Assembly (NCBI GenBank): GCA_002354655.1
Contig: DELY01000048.1
Location: 90,659-154,658, forward strand
Length of the DNA: 64,000 nt
Origin: Pseudomonas sp. UBA2684
Lineage (GTDB): Bacteria; Pseudomonadota; Gammaproteobacteria; Pseudomonadales; Pseudomonadaceae
Reading direction: 5' to 3'
Shown here: positions 48,679-58,763 of the stretch, one piece after another
How the letters are laid out: each line of letters starts with the position of its first letter
How positions within the stretch are numbered: the first letter of the stretch is position 1
Made by a program: the position numbers and the translations under genes
The notes under the pieces: generated by a model
The model's input: only the letters and a program-made list of their open reading frames with translations
The model's database searches: none
Told to the model about the DNA's origin: nothing

Positions 48679-48707
48679 AGATGGGGGTAGCCCAAGCAAA
48701 AAACAAG
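48679..48707 (-). promoter_or_regulatory. Sigma-32 heat-shock promoter of lon
   Basis: On the minus strand CTTGTTT (48707-48701), 14 bases, then CCCCATCT (48686-48679). The -10 part matches the RpoH consensus CCCCATNT exactly and the -35 part matches CTTGAAA at five of seven positions. Transcription would begin about 50 bases before the ATG. Confidence 0.8.
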
Positions 48708-48720
48708 CGTTACCACTGGA

Positions 48721-48752
48721 AAAGCAAAGGGGCCCGAAGGCCCCTTGCTTTC
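48721..48752 (-). terminator. Terminator of clpX
   Basis: On the minus strand AAAGCAAGGGGCC, loop TTCG, GGCCCCTTTGCTTTT: a GC-rich stem with one bulge, a stable tetraloop and a T-rich tail. Confidence 0.85.
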
Positions 48753-48770
48753 AACATGTAACAGATGCAT

Positions 48771-50051
48771 TTACGCGTCAGGCGCAGCTTTTGCCGGCGG
48801 CTCGCTGTTCTCATAAATCAACAATGGCTGGGATGAGCCGTCGATAACGCTCTCATCGATAACCACCTTGCTGACTTCGGATTGCGAGGGAATCTCGTAC
48901 ATGGTGTCGAGCAGAATCCCCTCAAGGATCGAGCGCAACCCACGCGCGCCAGTCTTACGCTCCAAGGCCTTGCGCGCCACAGACTTCAAAGCGTCTGGAC
49001 GGAACTCCAGATCGACGCCCTCCATCTCGAACAGCTTGGCGTACTGCTTGGTCAGGGCATTTTTCGGCTCGGTCAGAATCTGCATCAAGGCGACTTCATC
49101 CAGCTCATCAAGAGTCGCAATGACCGGTAAACGGCCGACGAACTCAGGAATAAGGCCAAACTTCACCAGATCGTCAGGCTCGACTGCACGCAGTGATTCG
49201 CCGACTTTCTTACCTTCTTCCTTACTGCGTACCTCGGCATTGAAACCGATACCGCCTTTGGTCGAGCGGCCCTGGATGACTTTCTCCAGACCAGAGAACG
49301 CGCCACCGCAGATGAACAGAATATTGCGCGTATCCACTTGTAGGAATTCCTGCTGCGGATGCTTGCGCCCACCCTGCGGTGGAACCGAAGCCACGGTGCC
49401 TTCGATCAGTTTCAACAACGCCTGCTGCACGCCTTCGCCCGATACGTCGCGAGTAATCGACGGGTTATCGGATTTACGCGAAATCTTATCGATTTCGTCG
49501 ATATAGACGATACCCATCTGGGCTTTTTCTACGTCGTAATCGCACTTCTGCAACAGCTTCTGAATGATGTTCTCGACATCCTCACCCACATAACCGGCTT
49601 CGGTCAGCGTAGTGGCATCGGCGATGGTGAACGGCACATTGAGCAAGCGCGCCAGGGTTTCGGCTAGCAGGGTTTTACCCGAACCAGTCGGCCCGATTAG
49701 CAAAATATTGCTCTTACCCAGCTCGACATCGTCTTTCTTGTCGCGCTGATTGAGACGCTTGTAGTGGTTGTATACAGCCACCGCCAAGACTTTCTTCGCA
49801 CGCTCCTGACCGATCACATACTGATCGAGGATGGTGCTGATTTCCTTGGGCGCAGGTAGCTTGTGCGCACTGCTCTCGGCCTGGGCTTCCTGCACCTCCT
49901 CACGGATGATGTCGTTGCACAGGTCGACGCACTCGTCGCAGATAAAGACCGAGGGGCCGGCAATCAATTTGCGCACTTCATGCTGGCTTTTGCCGCAGAA
50001 GGAGCAATAAAGCAACTTGCCGTTGTCCTCGCCGTTGCGGGTGTCAGTCAT
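48771..50051 (-). CDS. clpX: ATP-dependent Clp protease ATP-binding subunit ClpX, 426 aa
   Basis: ClpX unfolds substrates and feeds them to ClpP. The N-terminal zinc domain has Cys16, Cys19, Cys38 and Cys41 (CSFC, CDEC). Walker A is GPTGSGKT at 120-127, Walker B is IVYIDEIDK, and the pore loop is in [10 protein letters not shown]. The ClpP-docking IGF loop appears in KGGIGFNAE. Sensor 2 is in [12 protein letters not shown]. The ATG at 50051 ([15 protein letters not shown]) gives the family length, and the 15-codon upstream extension is rejected. Confidence 0.97.
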   Translation of the reverse strand: MTDTRNGEDNGKLLYCSFCGKSQHEVRKLIAGPSVFICDECVDLCNDIIREEVQEAQAESSAHKLPAPKEISTILDQYVIGQERAKKVLAVAVYNHYKRLNQRDKKDDVELGKSNILLIGPTGSGKTLLAETLARLLNVPFTIADATTLTEAGYVGEDVENIIQKLLQKCDYDVEKAQMGIVYIDEIDKISRKSDNPSITRDVSGEGVQQALLKLIEGTVASVPPQGGRKHPQQEFLQVDTRNILFICGGAFSGLEKVIQGRSTKGGIGFNAEVRSKEEGKKVGESLRAVEPDDLVKFGLIPEFVGRLPVIATLDELDEVALMQILTEPKNALTKQYAKLFEMEGVDLEFRPDALKSVARKALERKTGARGLRSILEGILLDTMYEIPSQSEVSKVVIDESVIDGSSQPLLIYENSEPPAKAAPDA

Positions 50052-50084
50052 TCGATCAATCCAATACGGTAGGCTTAAAACACA

Positions 50085-50113
50085 AGATGAAGGCAAATGC
50101 GGGCATTTTCAAG
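50085..50113 (-). promoter_or_regulatory. Candidate sigma-32 promoter of clpX
   Basis: On the minus strand CTTGAAA (50113-50107) is an exact RpoH -35 box. After 14 bases comes CTTCATCT (50092-50085), six of eight matches to CCCCATNT. The start would fall some 27 bases before the clpX ATG. The site overlaps a hairpin. Confidence 0.5.
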
Positions 50114-50119
50114 CCCGCA
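50098..50119 (-). terminator. Hairpin between clpP and clpX
   Basis: TGCGGGC, an 8-base loop, GCCCGCA, followed on the minus strand by TTTGCC. It is a weak terminator or attenuator that would give partial read-through from clpP into clpX. Confidence 0.5.
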
Positions 50120-50159
50120 CGGCGACCGAGAGAGCCCGACCGAATCATACAGATAGGGC

Positions 50160-50801
50160 TCAGCCCGTTATCTGACGCTGGGTCAGCACCTGATCGATCA
50201 GACGATAATTCACCGCCTCTTCGCCACTCATGAAGCGGTCACGATCAGTGTCACGCGCAATCACATCGATCGGCTGACCCGTGTGGTTTGCCAGAATCTG
50301 ATTCAAACGTTCACGGATGAACAGGATTTCCCGGGCATGGATCTCAATATCCGAGGCCTGCCCTTGGAAACCGCCCAATGGCTGGTGAATCATCATGCGC
50401 GAATGCGGCAGGCAATAACGCTTGCCGGCAGCGCCGCCAGCCAGAAGCAAGGCACCCATACTGCAGGCTTGACCGATACAGATGGTCGACACATCGGGCT
50501 TGATGAACTGCATGGTGTCATAGATCGACATACCGGCGGTTACCGAACCGCCCGGCGAGTTGATATACAAATGAATATCTTTGTCCGGGTTTTCCGCCTC
50601 GAGGAACAGCAACTGAGCGGCGACCAGGTTGGCCATGTAGTCTTCGACAGGCCCGATCAGAAAAATCACCCGCTCCTTCAAGAGGCGCGAATAGATGTCA
50701 TAGGCGCGCTCACCGCGGGCCGATTGCTCGATAACCATCGGCACTAAGCCGCCAGCGGCTTGGATGTCGGGCATTTGCTGGGTAAAAGGATTGCGGGACA
50801 T
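50160..50801 (-). CDS. clpP: ATP-dependent Clp protease proteolytic subunit ClpP, 213 aa
   Basis: ClpP forms the tetradecameric serine-protease chamber. The catalytic triad is Ser114 ([10 protein letters not shown]), His139 (MMIHQPLGG) and Asp188 (DTDRDRF). The handle helix and [20 protein letters not shown] are standard. The ATG at 50801 (MSRNPF) matches the P. aeruginosa start. A GTG three codons upstream lies too close to GGGAG. It forms a tig-clpP-clpX series on the same strand. Confidence 0.97.
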   Translation of the reverse strand: MSRNPFTQQMPDIQAAGGLVPMVIEQSARGERAYDIYSRLLKERVIFLIGPVEDYMANLVAAQLLFLEAENPDKDIHLYINSPGGSVTAGMSIYDTMQFIKPDVSTICIGQACSMGALLLAGGAAGKRYCLPHSRMMIHQPLGGFQGQASDIEIHAREILFIRERLNQILANHTGQPIDVIARDTDRDRFMSGEEAVNYRLIDQVLTQRQITG

Positions 50802-50841
50802 TTCTTGCACTCGCTCCCTAAATAGTCATGTCTCAAATACG

Positions 50842-50869
50842 CATAAGCCAGCACGGAGGCTGGCTTATG
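50842..50869 (-). terminator. Perfect hairpin between tig and clpP
   Basis: CATAAGCCAGC, loop of six, GCTGGCTTATG form an 11-bp perfect stem. No clear T-run follows on the minus strand, so attenuation or 3'-end protection of tig mRNA is as likely as termination. Confidence 0.6.
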
Positions 50870-50893
50870 GTGTGCTCGAACGAGGTAAGGAAA

Positions 50894-52204
50894 TCAGTCG
50901 GCTTGCGGAGCTTCTACCGGCTTGACAGCTTCTTCGTAAGAGACCGTTTTATCGGTCACATTGGCCTTCTGCAAAACAGTATCTACAACTTGCTCTTCCA
51001 GCACAACCGAACGTACTTCGTTCATTTGCTGGTCGTTTTTGTAGTACCAGGCAACCACTTGCGCAGGCTCTTGATAAGCCGAAGCCATTTCCTGGATTAG
51101 CTCACGCACGCGGGCGTCATCCGGCTTCAACTCGAACTGCTTGACCACTTCCGCAACGATCAAACCTAGCACTACGCGACGCTTGGCCTGTTCTTCGAAC
51201 AGCTCGGCCGGCAATTGATCGGGCTTGATGTTGCCACCGAACTGCTGCACAGCTTGAACGCGCAGACGATTGACTTCATTACCGATCAGCGATTTCGGTA
51301 CTTCAATCGGGTTGGCAGCCAGCAAACCTTCCATCACCTGGTTCTTGACCTTGGACTTGATGGCTTGGCGCAGCTCGCGCTCCATATTCTTGCGCACTTC
51401 AGCACGGAAGCCTTCCAGGCCGGTGTCTTTGATGCCGAACAGGGCGAAGAACTCGTCATTCAGCTCCGGCAGTTGCGGGGCGGAAATGCTGTTAACGGTA
51501 ACCGTGAACTCAGCCGTTTTACCCGCCAAGTCCAGATTCTGGTAATCGGCCGGGAACGTCGGGTTGATCACGCGCTCTTCACCGGCTTTCACGCCAACCA
51601 GAGCATCTTCGAAGCCAGGGATCATGCGGCCGGAGCCGAGAACCAGCTGAGTGCCCTTGGCTGCGCCGCCGGCAAATGCTTCGCCGTCAATCTTGCCGAG
51701 GAAATCGATGTTCAGTTGGTCGCCAACTTCAGCAGCACGCTCAACGGTTTCGAAGCGTGTGTTCTGCTTGCGCAGGATTTCCAGCATGTTGTCCAGGTCG
51801 GCATCAGCCACATCGGCTTGCAGACGCTCGATCGCGATGGATTCGAAACCGGTCACCTGGAACTCGGGGAATACTTCGAAAGTGGCGACGTATTCCAGGT
51901 CTTTGCCCTTCTCGAAGGTTTTCGGCTCAACGGCCGGAGAACCTGCCGGATTGAGCTTCTGCTCAACGACGGCTTCATAGAAGGTGGCCTGGATCAGGTC
52001 GCCCAGAGCTTCCTGACGGGCAGTGTCTTCATAGCGCTGACGGATAACGCTCATCGGCACCTTGCCAGGACGGAAGCCAGGAACCTTGGCACGACGGGCA
52101 GTCTGCTGCAGACGCTTGTTGACTTCAGTCTCGATGCGTTCGACGGGAACGCCGACGGTCATGCGACGCTCAAGAGCAGAAGTATTTTCAACAGAAACTT
52201 GCAT
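50894..52204 (-). CDS. tig: Trigger factor, 436 aa
   Basis: A ribosome-bound chaperone and prolyl isomerase. The ribosome-binding domain carries the signature [18 protein letters not shown]. The FKBP-type PPIase domain spans about 150-245 ([36 protein letters not shown]). A helical C-terminal domain follows. The ATG at 52204 ([17 protein letters not shown]) gives the P. aeruginosa length, and the upstream eight codons are rejected. Confidence 0.97.
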   Translation of the reverse strand: MQVSVENTSALERRMTVGVPVERIETEVNKRLQQTARRAKVPGFRPGKVPMSVIRQRYEDTARQEALGDLIQATFYEAVVEQKLNPAGSPAVEPKTFEKGKDLEYVATFEVFPEFQVTGFESIAIERLQADVADADLDNMLEILRKQNTRFETVERAAEVGDQLNIDFLGKIDGEAFAGGAAKGTQLVLGSGRMIPGFEDALVGVKAGEERVINPTFPADYQNLDLAGKTAEFTVTVNSISAPQLPELNDEFFALFGIKDTGLEGFRAEVRKNMERELRQAIKSKVKNQVMEGLLAANPIEVPKSLIGNEVNRLRVQAVQQFGGNIKPDQLPAELFEEQAKRRVVLGLIVAEVVKQFELKPDDARVRELIQEMASAYQEPAQVVAWYYKNDQQMNEVRSVVLEEQVVDTVLQKANVTDKTVSYEEAVKPVEAPQAD

Positions 52205-52265
52205 GAATAATCCTCGTTGCACAGACATAAGCCGGCCGCTTACCGGCCCCTAATCAAGGGCATGC

Positions 52266-52294
52266 ATTCTAGAGGGTCAATTTGCAGAAGTCAC
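52266..52294 (-). promoter_or_regulatory. Probable sigma-70 promoter of tig
   Basis: On the minus strand GTGACT (52294-52289), a 17-base spacer and TAGAAT (52271-52266). The -10 matches five of six positions. The start would be about 50 bases before the tig ATG. Confidence 0.45.
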
Positions 52295-52331
52295 CCTAGA
52301 TGCAAGCGGCAAACGGGAGGGAGCTAAAAGA

Positions 52332-52416
52332 TGGTGCGGACGGAGAGACTCGAACTCTCACGCCTTGCGGCGCTGGAACCTAAATCCAGTGTGTCTACCA
52401 ATTCCACCACGTCCGC
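52332..52416 (-). tRNA. tRNA-Leu (TAG)
   Basis: An 85-nt class II tRNA with encoded CCA: acceptor GCGGACG, D-arm GGTGGAATTGGTAGAC, anticodon loop TTTAGGT (anticodon TAG), a long variable arm (CGCCGCAAGGCGT), and T-arm GAGTTCGAGTCTC. Confidence 0.96.
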
Positions 52417-52429
52417 GTGGTAAGGCTTT

Positions 52430-52463
52430 TCAAACAAAAACGCCAGGCTTTAAGGGCCTGGCG
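52430..52463 (-). terminator. Terminator between tRNA-His and tRNA-Leu
   Basis: On the minus strand CGCCAGGC, loop of seven, GCCTGGCG, TTTTTGTTTG. It ends the tRNA-Arg/tRNA-His transcript before tRNA-Leu, so tRNA-Leu depends on read-through or on its own promoter. Confidence 0.8.
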
Positions 52464-52473
52464 CTTTGGAATA

Positions 52474-52549
52474 TGGGGTGGACGAAGGGGATCGAACCCT
52501 CGACACCAGGAGCCACAATCCTGTGCTCTACCAACTGAGCTACGCCCAC
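52474..52549 (-). tRNA. tRNA-His (GTG)
   Basis: Acceptor GTGGGCG pairs with CGTCCAC, anticodon GTG in GATTGTGGCT, T-arm GGGTTCGATCCCC, encoded CCA. The template base at 52550 encodes an extra 5' G, the G(-1) that identifies histidine tRNAs. Confidence 0.96.
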
Positions 52550-52582
52550 CATATTGCATTTACTTGTGCCAAAGCTGCCAAA

Positions 52583-52659
52583 TGGCACGCCCGGCAGGAC
52601 TCGAACCTGCGACCATCCGCTTAGAAGGCGGATGCTCTATCCAGCTGAGCTACGGGCGC
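52583..52659 (-). tRNA. tRNA-Arg (TCT)
   Basis: Acceptor GCGCCCG, D-arm AGCTCAGCTGGATAGAGC, anticodon loop CCTTCTAAG with anticodon TCT, T-arm CAGGTTCGAGTCCTG, encoded CCA. It is the first gene of the small tRNA cluster. Confidence 0.96.
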
Positions 52660-52769
52660 CTATCCATCTGCAAGCGCAGACTTAAAGCTTTCGGCGTAAG
52701 CGCTGCCCCAGGGGCTTTGCTTCTGCCGTCTTACCCAGCGACTGGCTGTGCTCGACAAGCGGGGCGAAT

Positions 52770-52796
52770 GTTATAGAGGCACTCACAGGCCGTCAA
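52770..52796 (-). promoter_or_regulatory. Probable promoter of the tRNA cluster
   Basis: On the minus strand TTGACG (52796-52791), a 15-base spacer and TATAAC (52775-52770), followed by the GC-rich discriminator ATTCGCCCCGC typical of stable-RNA promoters. The spacer is short. Confidence 0.5.
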
Positions 52797-52929
52797 CACC
52801 AAACGCAAAAAAAATTCAGTTATATAAAGGGGTTACGCGAAAACCCCAGCTCGCGCCTTTGCCCCACCGCATCGCCATGCGAGAATGCGCGTCCTTTTTC
52901 TACCCTTTCTTAATGGTTAACCAAGCGCA

Positions 52930-53784
52930 ATGACCGCACAACTGATCGACGGCAAAGCGATCGCCGCCAGCCTCCGCCAGCAGATCGCTCAACGTGTCGC
53001 CGAGCGACGCCAACAAGGCCTGCGCGCCCCTGGCCTGGCGGTGATCCTGGTTGGCAGCGACCCAGCCTCTCAAGTCTACGTCTCGCACAAGCGCAAAGAC
53101 TGCGAAGAAGTCGGCTTTGTTTCCCAGGCTTATGACCTGTCAGCCAGCACCAGCCAAGCCGAACTGCTGGCACTGATCGACCGCCTGAACGAGGAGCCGA
53201 CTATCGACGGCATCCTCGTACAGCTGCCGCTGCCGGAACATCTGGATGCTTCTTTATTACTGGAGCGCATTCGCCCGGATAAAGATGTCGACGGTTTTCA
53301 CCCCTACAACATCGGCCGTCTGGCACAGCGCATGCCGCTGCTGCGCCCGTGTACGCCGAAAGGCATCATGACCTTGCTGCAAAGCACCGGTGTCGACCTC
53401 TATGGCCTGCACGCGGTGGTGGTGGGCGCGTCCAATATCGTCGGACGGCCAATGGCCATGGAACTGCTGCTCGCAGGCTGCACCGTGACCGTGACCCATC
53501 GCTTTACCAAGGACCTGGCCAGCCATGTCGGCAATGCCGATCTGGTCGTGGTCGCTGCGGGCAAGCCGGGGCTGGTCAAGGGCGAGTGGATCAAGGAAGG
53601 CGCGATCGTCATCGACGTCGGCATCAATCGCCAGGACGACGGCAAGCTGATCGGCGATGTGGTGTATGAAACTGCCCTGCCCCGCGCTGGCTGGATTACC
53701 CCAGTTCCCGGCGGCGTCGGCCCAATGACCCGGGCTTGCCTGCTGGAAAACACCCTGCACGCCGCCGAGCATCTGCACGACTGA
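52930..53784 (+). CDS. folD: Methylenetetrahydrofolate dehydrogenase/cyclohydrolase FolD, 284 aa
   Basis: FolD interconverts methylene-, methenyl- and formyl-THF. The catalytic lysine lies in [15 protein letters not shown] (YxxxK). [11 protein letters not shown] and [13 protein letters not shown] are folate-site motifs. The NADP fold has [18 protein letters not shown], and the C-terminus [15 protein letters not shown]. Length is standard. It is divergent from the tRNA cluster and marks the end of the conserved core block. Confidence 0.96.
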   Translation: MTAQLIDGKAIAASLRQQIAQRVAERRQQGLRAPGLAVILVGSDPASQVYVSHKRKDCEEVGFVSQAYDLSASTSQAELLALIDRLNEEPTIDGILVQLPLPEHLDASLLLERIRPDKDVDGFHPYNIGRLAQRMPLLRPCTPKGIMTLLQSTGVDLYGLHAVVVGASNIVGRPMAMELLLAGCTVTVTHRFTKDLASHVGNADLVVVAAGKPGLVKGEWIKEGAIVIDVGINRQDDGKLIGDVVYETALPRAGWITPVPGGVGPMTRACLLENTLHAAEHLHD

Positions 53785-53804
53785 CAGCAGCGTTGTTCTG
53801 AACT

Positions 53805-53835
53805 GAAAAAACGGCACCCTGGGGTGCCGTTTTTT
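53805..53835. terminator. Bidirectional rho-independent terminator
   Basis: AAAAAACGGCACC, short loop, GGTGCCGTTTTTT, between folD and the convergent binding-protein gene. Confidence 0.9.
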
Positions 53836-53860
53836 ATGCTGAAAGCGGTGGGCTGACAGG

Positions 53861-55603
53861 CTAGTCGCGCGCTTGCTCCCAGGATTTCAGCAGTTCGTCG
53901 TAGTTGATGGTTTCACCCTTGGGCTTCTCGTTGGCCAGTTTCGGCTTAGGCGCGCCCGGTTGATCCAACCAGTATTGCGGATCACGCGGCTCATTCAGCT
54001 TTGGCCCGCACTCGCCTAGCACACCGGAACGCTCCAGCCGCCCAAGCATGGTGTCTTGCGCCGCCGCGAGGCCATCCAGAGCTTCTTGCGGAGTCTTGTC
54101 GCCACTGGCCGCTTCGGCGATGAATTGCCACCACAGCTGTGCCAAGCGCGGATAGTCCGGCACATTGGTGCCGGTCGGCGTCCACTGAACGCGCGCCGGA
54201 CTGCGGTAGAACTCAACCAGGCCGCCAAGTTTAGGCGCCACATCGGTCATGGCCTGCGAGTTGATGTCCGATTCACGAATCGGCGTCAGGCCCACCAGGG
54301 TCTTTTTCAGCGACACAGTTTTCGAGGTGACGAACTGTGCATACAGCCAGGCCGCCAACCGCTGTTTCTCCGGGGTGGACTTGAGGAAGGTCCAGGAACC
54401 GGTGTCCTGATAACCGAGCTTCATGCCCTCTTCCCAATACGGCCCTTTCGGCGAGGGCGCCATGCGCCATTTCGGCGTGCCATCTTCGTTGACCACCGGC
54501 AGGCCCGGCTTGGTCATGTCGGCGGTAAAGGCGGTGTACCAGAAGATCTGCTGCGCGATGCTGCCCTGGGCCGGGACCGGGCCGGCCTCCGAGAAAGTCA
54601 TGCCCTGGGCTTCAGGCGGTGCGTATTGTCGCATCCAATCGACGTATTTCTGCGTCGCATAGACAGCCGCCGGGCCATTGGTATCGCCACCGCGCGCGAC
54701 GCTGGAGCCGACCGGGCGGCAGCCGTCGACGCGAATGCCCCACTCGTCCACCGGCAAACCGTTGGGCAACCCTTTGTCACCGCCACCGGCCATGGAGAAC
54801 CAGGCATCGGTGAAGCGCCACCCCAGCGAGGGGTCCTTCTTGCCGTAATCCATGTGCCCATAGATGCGCTGACCGTCGATTTCCTTGACCTTCTCGGAGA
54901 AGAATTCGGCGATATCTTCATAGGCCGACCAATTGACCGGCACGCCCAGCTCGTAGCCGTAAATCGCCTTGAACTTGGCTTTCAGTTCCGGGCGCTCGAA
55001 CCAATCGGCGCGGAACCAATAAAGGTTGGCGAACTGCTGGTCGGGTAGCTGATAGAGCTTGCCGTCTGGCCCGGTGGTGAAGGAAATACCGATGAAGTCC
55101 TCAAGGTCGAGGGTCGGCGAGGTCACATCCTTGCCTTCCCCGGCCATCATGTCGCTGATCGCCACTGCCTTGCCGTAGCGGAAGTGCGTGCCGATCAGGT
55201 CCGAGTCATTGATATAGCCGTCGTAGATGTTCTTGTCCGACTGCATCTGGGTCTGCAGCTTCTCGACCACATCGCCTTCCTGCATCAGGTCGTGCTTGAG
55301 CTTGATCCCGGTGATTTCGCTGAACGCCTTAGCCAGCACCTTGGACTCGTACTCGTGGGTGGCGATGGTTTCCGAGGCAACGCTGATATTCATGCCACGA
55401 AACGGCTCGGCGGCCTTGATAAACCATTTCAGCTCTTCAAGCTGCTGCTCCGGCGTCAGGGTCGAGGGGTTGAACTCGGCGGCGATCCATTTTTTCGCCG
55501 CCTCCTCGTAGGCATCCGCCCAGGCAGCGCCGCTTAATCCGGACAACGCCAGCAAGGCGGCCAACGCCATGCTATGTCGGGTTTTGTTGTTATTGTCGAA
55601 CAT
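53861..55603 (-). CDS. GlpV-type ABC transporter substrate-binding protein, 580 aa
   Basis: A large periplasmic binding protein for the transporter encoded upstream. The signal peptide ends SGLSGAAWA (about residue 30). Conserved segments are SVASETIATHEYESKVLAKA, DGYINDSDLIGTHFRYGK and FANLYWFRADWFERPELK. GGAGGTCTCT precedes the ATG at 55603. Gene content (two ATPases, two permeases, DUF2160 protein, this receptor) equals the glpSTPQUV set shown to import glycerol in Rhizobium. The ligand here is inferred from that similarity. Confidence 0.85.
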   Translation of the reverse strand: MFDNNNKTRHSMALAALLALSGLSGAAWADAYEEAAKKWIAAEFNPSTLTPEQQLEELKWFIKAAEPFRGMNISVASETIATHEYESKVLAKAFSEITGIKLKHDLMQEGDVVEKLQTQMQSDKNIYDGYINDSDLIGTHFRYGKAVAISDMMAGEGKDVTSPTLDLEDFIGISFTTGPDGKLYQLPDQQFANLYWFRADWFERPELKAKFKAIYGYELGVPVNWSAYEDIAEFFSEKVKEIDGQRIYGHMDYGKKDPSLGWRFTDAWFSMAGGGDKGLPNGLPVDEWGIRVDGCRPVGSSVARGGDTNGPAAVYATQKYVDWMRQYAPPEAQGMTFSEAGPVPAQGSIAQQIFWYTAFTADMTKPGLPVVNEDGTPKWRMAPSPKGPYWEEGMKLGYQDTGSWTFLKSTPEKQRLAAWLYAQFVTSKTVSLKKTLVGLTPIRESDINSQAMTDVAPKLGGLVEFYRSPARVQWTPTGTNVPDYPRLAQLWWQFIAEAASGDKTPQEALDGLAAAQDTMLGRLERSGVLGECGPKLNEPRDPQYWLDQPGAPKPKLANEKPKGETINYDELLKSWEQARD

Positions 55604-55696
55604 AGAGACCTCCATCTCAGGGTTTAGGGCGAGGCGAACCGATTCATCGTTGCTGCTGCCCACAGGTTTGGCGGCAACCACGCAAGGCAGACCGAT

Positions 55697-55969
55697 TCAG
55701 CCCCAACGCATCACTGCAACCAGCCACAACACGGACAGCGCCGAGGCTATCCAGATACTCCAATCGGTCGTCCCTACCACCAGCAAATGCAGGTAGGCAC
55801 TGCCGAGCAGACCGATAAACAGCCGATCGCCGCGGGTGGTGCTGATCGGCAAAAAACCTTTGCGCTCGACGCACGGCGAGCGCAGTTCCCACACCGTCAT
55901 CCCCACCAGCAGCGCGGCGATGCTGCCAAAGAACACCGCGGTGGGTAGAGTCCAGGCCATCCAATCCAT
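55697..55969 (-). CDS. DUF2160 (GlpU-like) small membrane protein, 90 aa
   Basis: Two to three hydrophobic helices (LPTAVFFGSIAALLVGMTVW, LFIGLLGSAYLHLLVV, WIASALSVLWLVAVMRWG) with a basic loop CVERKGFLPISTTRGDR. DUF2160 genes occur in Glp-type transporter operons between the second permease and the binding protein, and their role in transport is not defined. GGAGCAAAGACG precedes the ATG. Confidence 0.85.
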   Translation of the reverse strand: MDWMAWTLPTAVFFGSIAALLVGMTVWELRSPCVERKGFLPISTTRGDRLFIGLLGSAYLHLLVVGTTDWSIWIASALSVLWLVAVMRWG

Positions 55970-55981
55970 CGTCTTTGCTCC

Positions 55982-56779
55982 TTACACCCGGCCCAAGGCA
56001 AAGCCCTTGGCCACATGGTTGCGAACGAACCAGATCACCAGCATCCCTGGCAGGATAGTCAGCACACCGGCAGCCGCCAGCACGCCCCAATCGATGCCGG
56101 AGGCCGACACCGTTCGGGTCATTACTGCGGCGATAGGCTTGGCATCCACCGAGGTCAACGTGCGCGCCAGCAGCAGTTCGACCCAGGAGAACATGAAGCA
56201 GAAAAACGCCGTCACGCCGATGCCTGAGCCAATCAGCGGGATGAAAATCTTCACGAAGAACTTGGGAAAGCTGTAACCGTCGATATACGCCGTCTCGTCG
56301 ATTTCCTTCGGCACCCCGGACATGAAGCCCTCGAGAATCCACACCGCCAGTGGCACGTTGAACAGGCAATGGGCCAGCGCCACGGCGATGTGCGTGTCGA
56401 ACAAACCGATCGAGGAATACAGCTGGAAAAACGGCAGCAGGAACACCGCTGGCGGCGCCATGCGGTTGGTCAACAGCCAGAAGAACAGGTGTTTGTCGCC
56501 GAGGAAGCGGTAGCGCGAGAACGCATACGCTGCCGGCAGCGCGACGGTCAGCGAGATCACGGTATTCAGGCTGACGTAATACAGCGAATTGAGATAACCC
56601 TCATACCAGCTCGGATCGGTGAAGATCACCTGGTAATTAGCCAAGGTGAAACTCTCCGGCCACAGGCTCAGGCCGCCGAGAATCTCGGTATTGCTCTTGA
56701 ACGACATGTTCAGCAACCAGTAAATCGGCACCAGCAGGAACAGGATATACAGCACCAGCAGCACTTTTTTACGCAACAT
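55982..56779 (-). CDS. ABC transporter permease, MalG/GlpQ type, 265 aa
   Basis: Six transmembrane helices with the N-terminus KVLLVLYILFLLVPIYWLLN. The ATPase-contact EAA loop appears as DETAYIDGYSFPKFFVKIFI. It forms the channel with the partner permease 11 bases upstream. Carbohydrate-type (CUT1) permease family. Confidence 0.9.
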   Translation of the reverse strand: MLRKKVLLVLYILFLLVPIYWLLNMSFKSNTEILGGLSLWPESFTLANYQVIFTDPSWYEGYLNSLYYVSLNTVISLTVALPAAYAFSRYRFLGDKHLFFWLLTNRMAPPAVFLLPFFQLYSSIGLFDTHIAVALAHCLFNVPLAVWILEGFMSGVPKEIDETAYIDGYSFPKFFVKIFIPLIGSGIGVTAFFCFMFSWVELLLARTLTSVDAKPIAAVMTRTVSASGIDWGVLAAAGVLTILPGMLVIWFVRNHVAKGFALGRV

Positions 56780-56790
56780 AATGGCCGGCC

Positions 56791-57650
<860 letters not shown>

Positions 57651-57654
<4 letters not shown>

Positions 57655-58763
57655 GGCCGAGCCTCCTGCGGCAAGGCTTCTACCAGATAGTCATCGGCAT
57701 AGAGCATCAACCACTGCGCGGGGAAACTCAGGTAAACCTGCTGCTGCGGCACGGGCTGATCCTCCTGCAAGCGCACCTTGAGCACCTGGCCGTCCAGGCG
57801 CAGGGTGAGGATTTTGTACGTGCCGAGGTCTTCGACGTGCACCACCTCGCCACACAGGGCATCCTCGTAAGGGCCATCCCAGACGTGGATGAACTCGGGG
57901 CGAATCCCGACTTTCAGGCTCTGCCCGCTCAGCTCGTCGAGCCGCTGGGTCAGCGTCGGGGCCAGCGGTAGCACGGTATTGGCGAACCGCACACCGCCGT
58001 CGCAACGGGTGACCTCGATCAGATTCATTCCCGGGCTGCCGATGAAATAACCGACGAAAGTGTGGCTCGGCCGCTCAAACAGCTCGCGCGGCGTACCGAA
58101 CTGCACGATCTGCCCGCCGTACATCACCGCGATCTTGTCGGCGAAGGTCGAAGCCTCCAGCTGATCGTGGGTGACATAGACCATGGTGATGTTGAACTGC
58201 TCGTGAATCTGCTTGAGCTTGCGCCGCAGTTTCCACTTCAAATGTGGGTCGATCACGGTCAGCGGCTCGTCGAACAGAATCGCCGACACGTCGTCACGCA
58301 CCAGGCCACGGCCCATGGAAACCTTCTGCTTTTCGTCGGCGCTGAGGTTGCGCGCCTTCTTGTGCAGCAGCGGGTGCAGCTCCAGCACCTCGGCGATTTC
58401 GTTGACCTTGCTGAGTACCTTCGGCTCGGCCATGCCCTGGTTACGCAGCGGAAAGGCCAGGTTGTCGAACACCGTCATGGTGTCGTAGACCACCGGGAAC
58501 TGAAAAACCTGGGCGATGTTGCGCTGCTCGGGCGGCAGCTGATTGACCACCTTGCCGTCGAACTGCACCTCACCGTGGGACGGGCTGAGCAAACCGGAAA
58601 TGATGTTGAGCAAGGTCGACTTGCCGCAGCCGGACGGCCCGAGCAAGGCATAGGCGCCACCCTGCTCCCACACATGGTTCATCTCGCGAATCGCGTAATC
58701 TGCGGCGCCACTCGGCTCGCGGCTGTAGCTGTGGGCCAGGTTGTGCAAGCGAATCTCAGCCAT
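57651..58763 (-). CDS. GlpT-type ABC ATPase with degenerate signature motif, 370 aa
   Basis: The nucleotide-binding domain has a canonical Walker A, GPSGCGKST (42-50), Walker B ILFDE (162-166) and the H-loop His199 (YVTHDQLEA). The signature that should read LSGGQ is LSADEKQ (from 140). A C-terminal TOBE-like domain (about 240-365) is typical of CUT1 ATPases. It pairs with the ATPase encoded just upstream, whose stop codon overlaps this start by one base (TGATG). Confidence 0.92.
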
